Position numbers and translations under genes: made by a program. Shown piece by piece: positions 20,015 to 20,097 of a stretch of DNA of 20,097 bases (positions within the stretch are counted from its first letter, which is position 1; each line of letters opens with the position of its first letter). Under the pieces are notes generated by a model, which made no database searches, was not told where the DNA came from, and saw only the letters and a program-made list of their open reading frames with translations. Origin of the DNA: Paramacrobiotus richtersi (lineage: Eukaryota > Tardigrada > Eutardigrada > Parachela > Macrobiotidae); the NCBI GenBank assembly GCA_034698045.1, contig JAQGAU010001286.1, forward strand, positions 1 through 20,097, read 5' to 3'.

Positions 20015-20097
20015 ATGTATCGGTTCCGTTTCATTGAAAGCGGTTACCATCGACCAGTGGTGAGCTGGGACGCGGCCGATGTGATCGGGGAGGACGG
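20015..20097 (+). CDS. Copy D: start of another family member, cut by the window end
   Basis: ATG 20015 opens 27 codons to the edge. The sequence aligns with the start of gene B: MYR, then ESGY against ENGY, then SWDAADVIGEDG against SWNAVDIRGQDG. It carries the same first-module signature. The ATG lies eleven bases after the acceptor at 20003 and is preceded by a leader exon and intron homologous to those of B, so B and D are closer to each other than to A and C. Whether the rest of the gene is intact cannot be seen. Confidence 0.85.
   Translation, partial: MYRFRFIESGYHRPVVSWDAADVIGED

Overview
The window looks like nuclear DNA of a small invertebrate animal. Its genes are split by short GT-AG introns with clean gtaagt/gtgagt donors and pyrimidine-rich ..gcag acceptors. 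There are no Shine-Dalgarno sites or operons, and much of the intergenic DNA is AT-rich and carries decayed genes, foldback repeats and duplicated blocks. The compact introns and the lineage-specific paralogue family fit a tardigrade best, but that is an inference from general impression, not something the sequence proves.

The backbone is a tandem family of paralogous genes, all on the + strand. Copy A (2176-3374) is degenerate. Copy B (9550-11473, four coding exons, 550 codons) and copy C (15185-17307, three coding exons, 542 codons) both look intact. Copy D begins at 20015 and runs off the right edge. The family protein has an N-terminal exon with two small Tudor/Agenet-like beta-barrel modules (W-N-[AS]-V-[DN]-[VI]...G.[VI][VI][DE]...G[LF]..[DH]F, then VEVLLR...PW.W.P). 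An F-box-like segment follows (L..[VI].[ES][CY][LI]....R.VC..[WF]) and then a family-specific helical C-terminal part. If the domain reading is right, these would be substrate receptors of SCF-type ubiquitin ligases carrying a histone-tail or methyl-mark reader, a combination worth checking. All introns that I could place are phase 0. B has one intron that C lacks.

B and D also share about 1 kb of 5' sequence, including a probable noncoding leader exon that ends in a 5' splice site, a matching 3' splice site just before the ATG, and a two-codon upstream ORF in each copy. A second duplicated noncoding block (6590-6905 and 18625-19055) lies upstream of each. In the B unit the two blocks are separated by about 1.7 kb holding an ankyrin-repeat pseudogene and a dispersed repeat.

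Region by region: 1-140 is a 30-bp-period minisatellite at the left edge. 860-1222 is a long inverted repeat. 2176-3374 is degenerate copy A. 3493-3689 and 8185-8383 are two copies of a dispersed repeat. 3840-6060 on the minus strand holds exon-like pieces of a fibronectin-III/Ig-like protein, probably a remnant. 6195-6500 is a GC-rich patch. 6915-7638 is the ankyrin pseudogene. 8585-11473 is the B leader and gene. 12444-12676 is a cluster of palindromes including a perfect 112-bp one. 13998-14820 has weak minus-strand coding-like frames. 15185-17307 is gene C. 17308-18600 has only small unrecognised ORFs. 18625-20097 is the upstream blocks and start of copy D.
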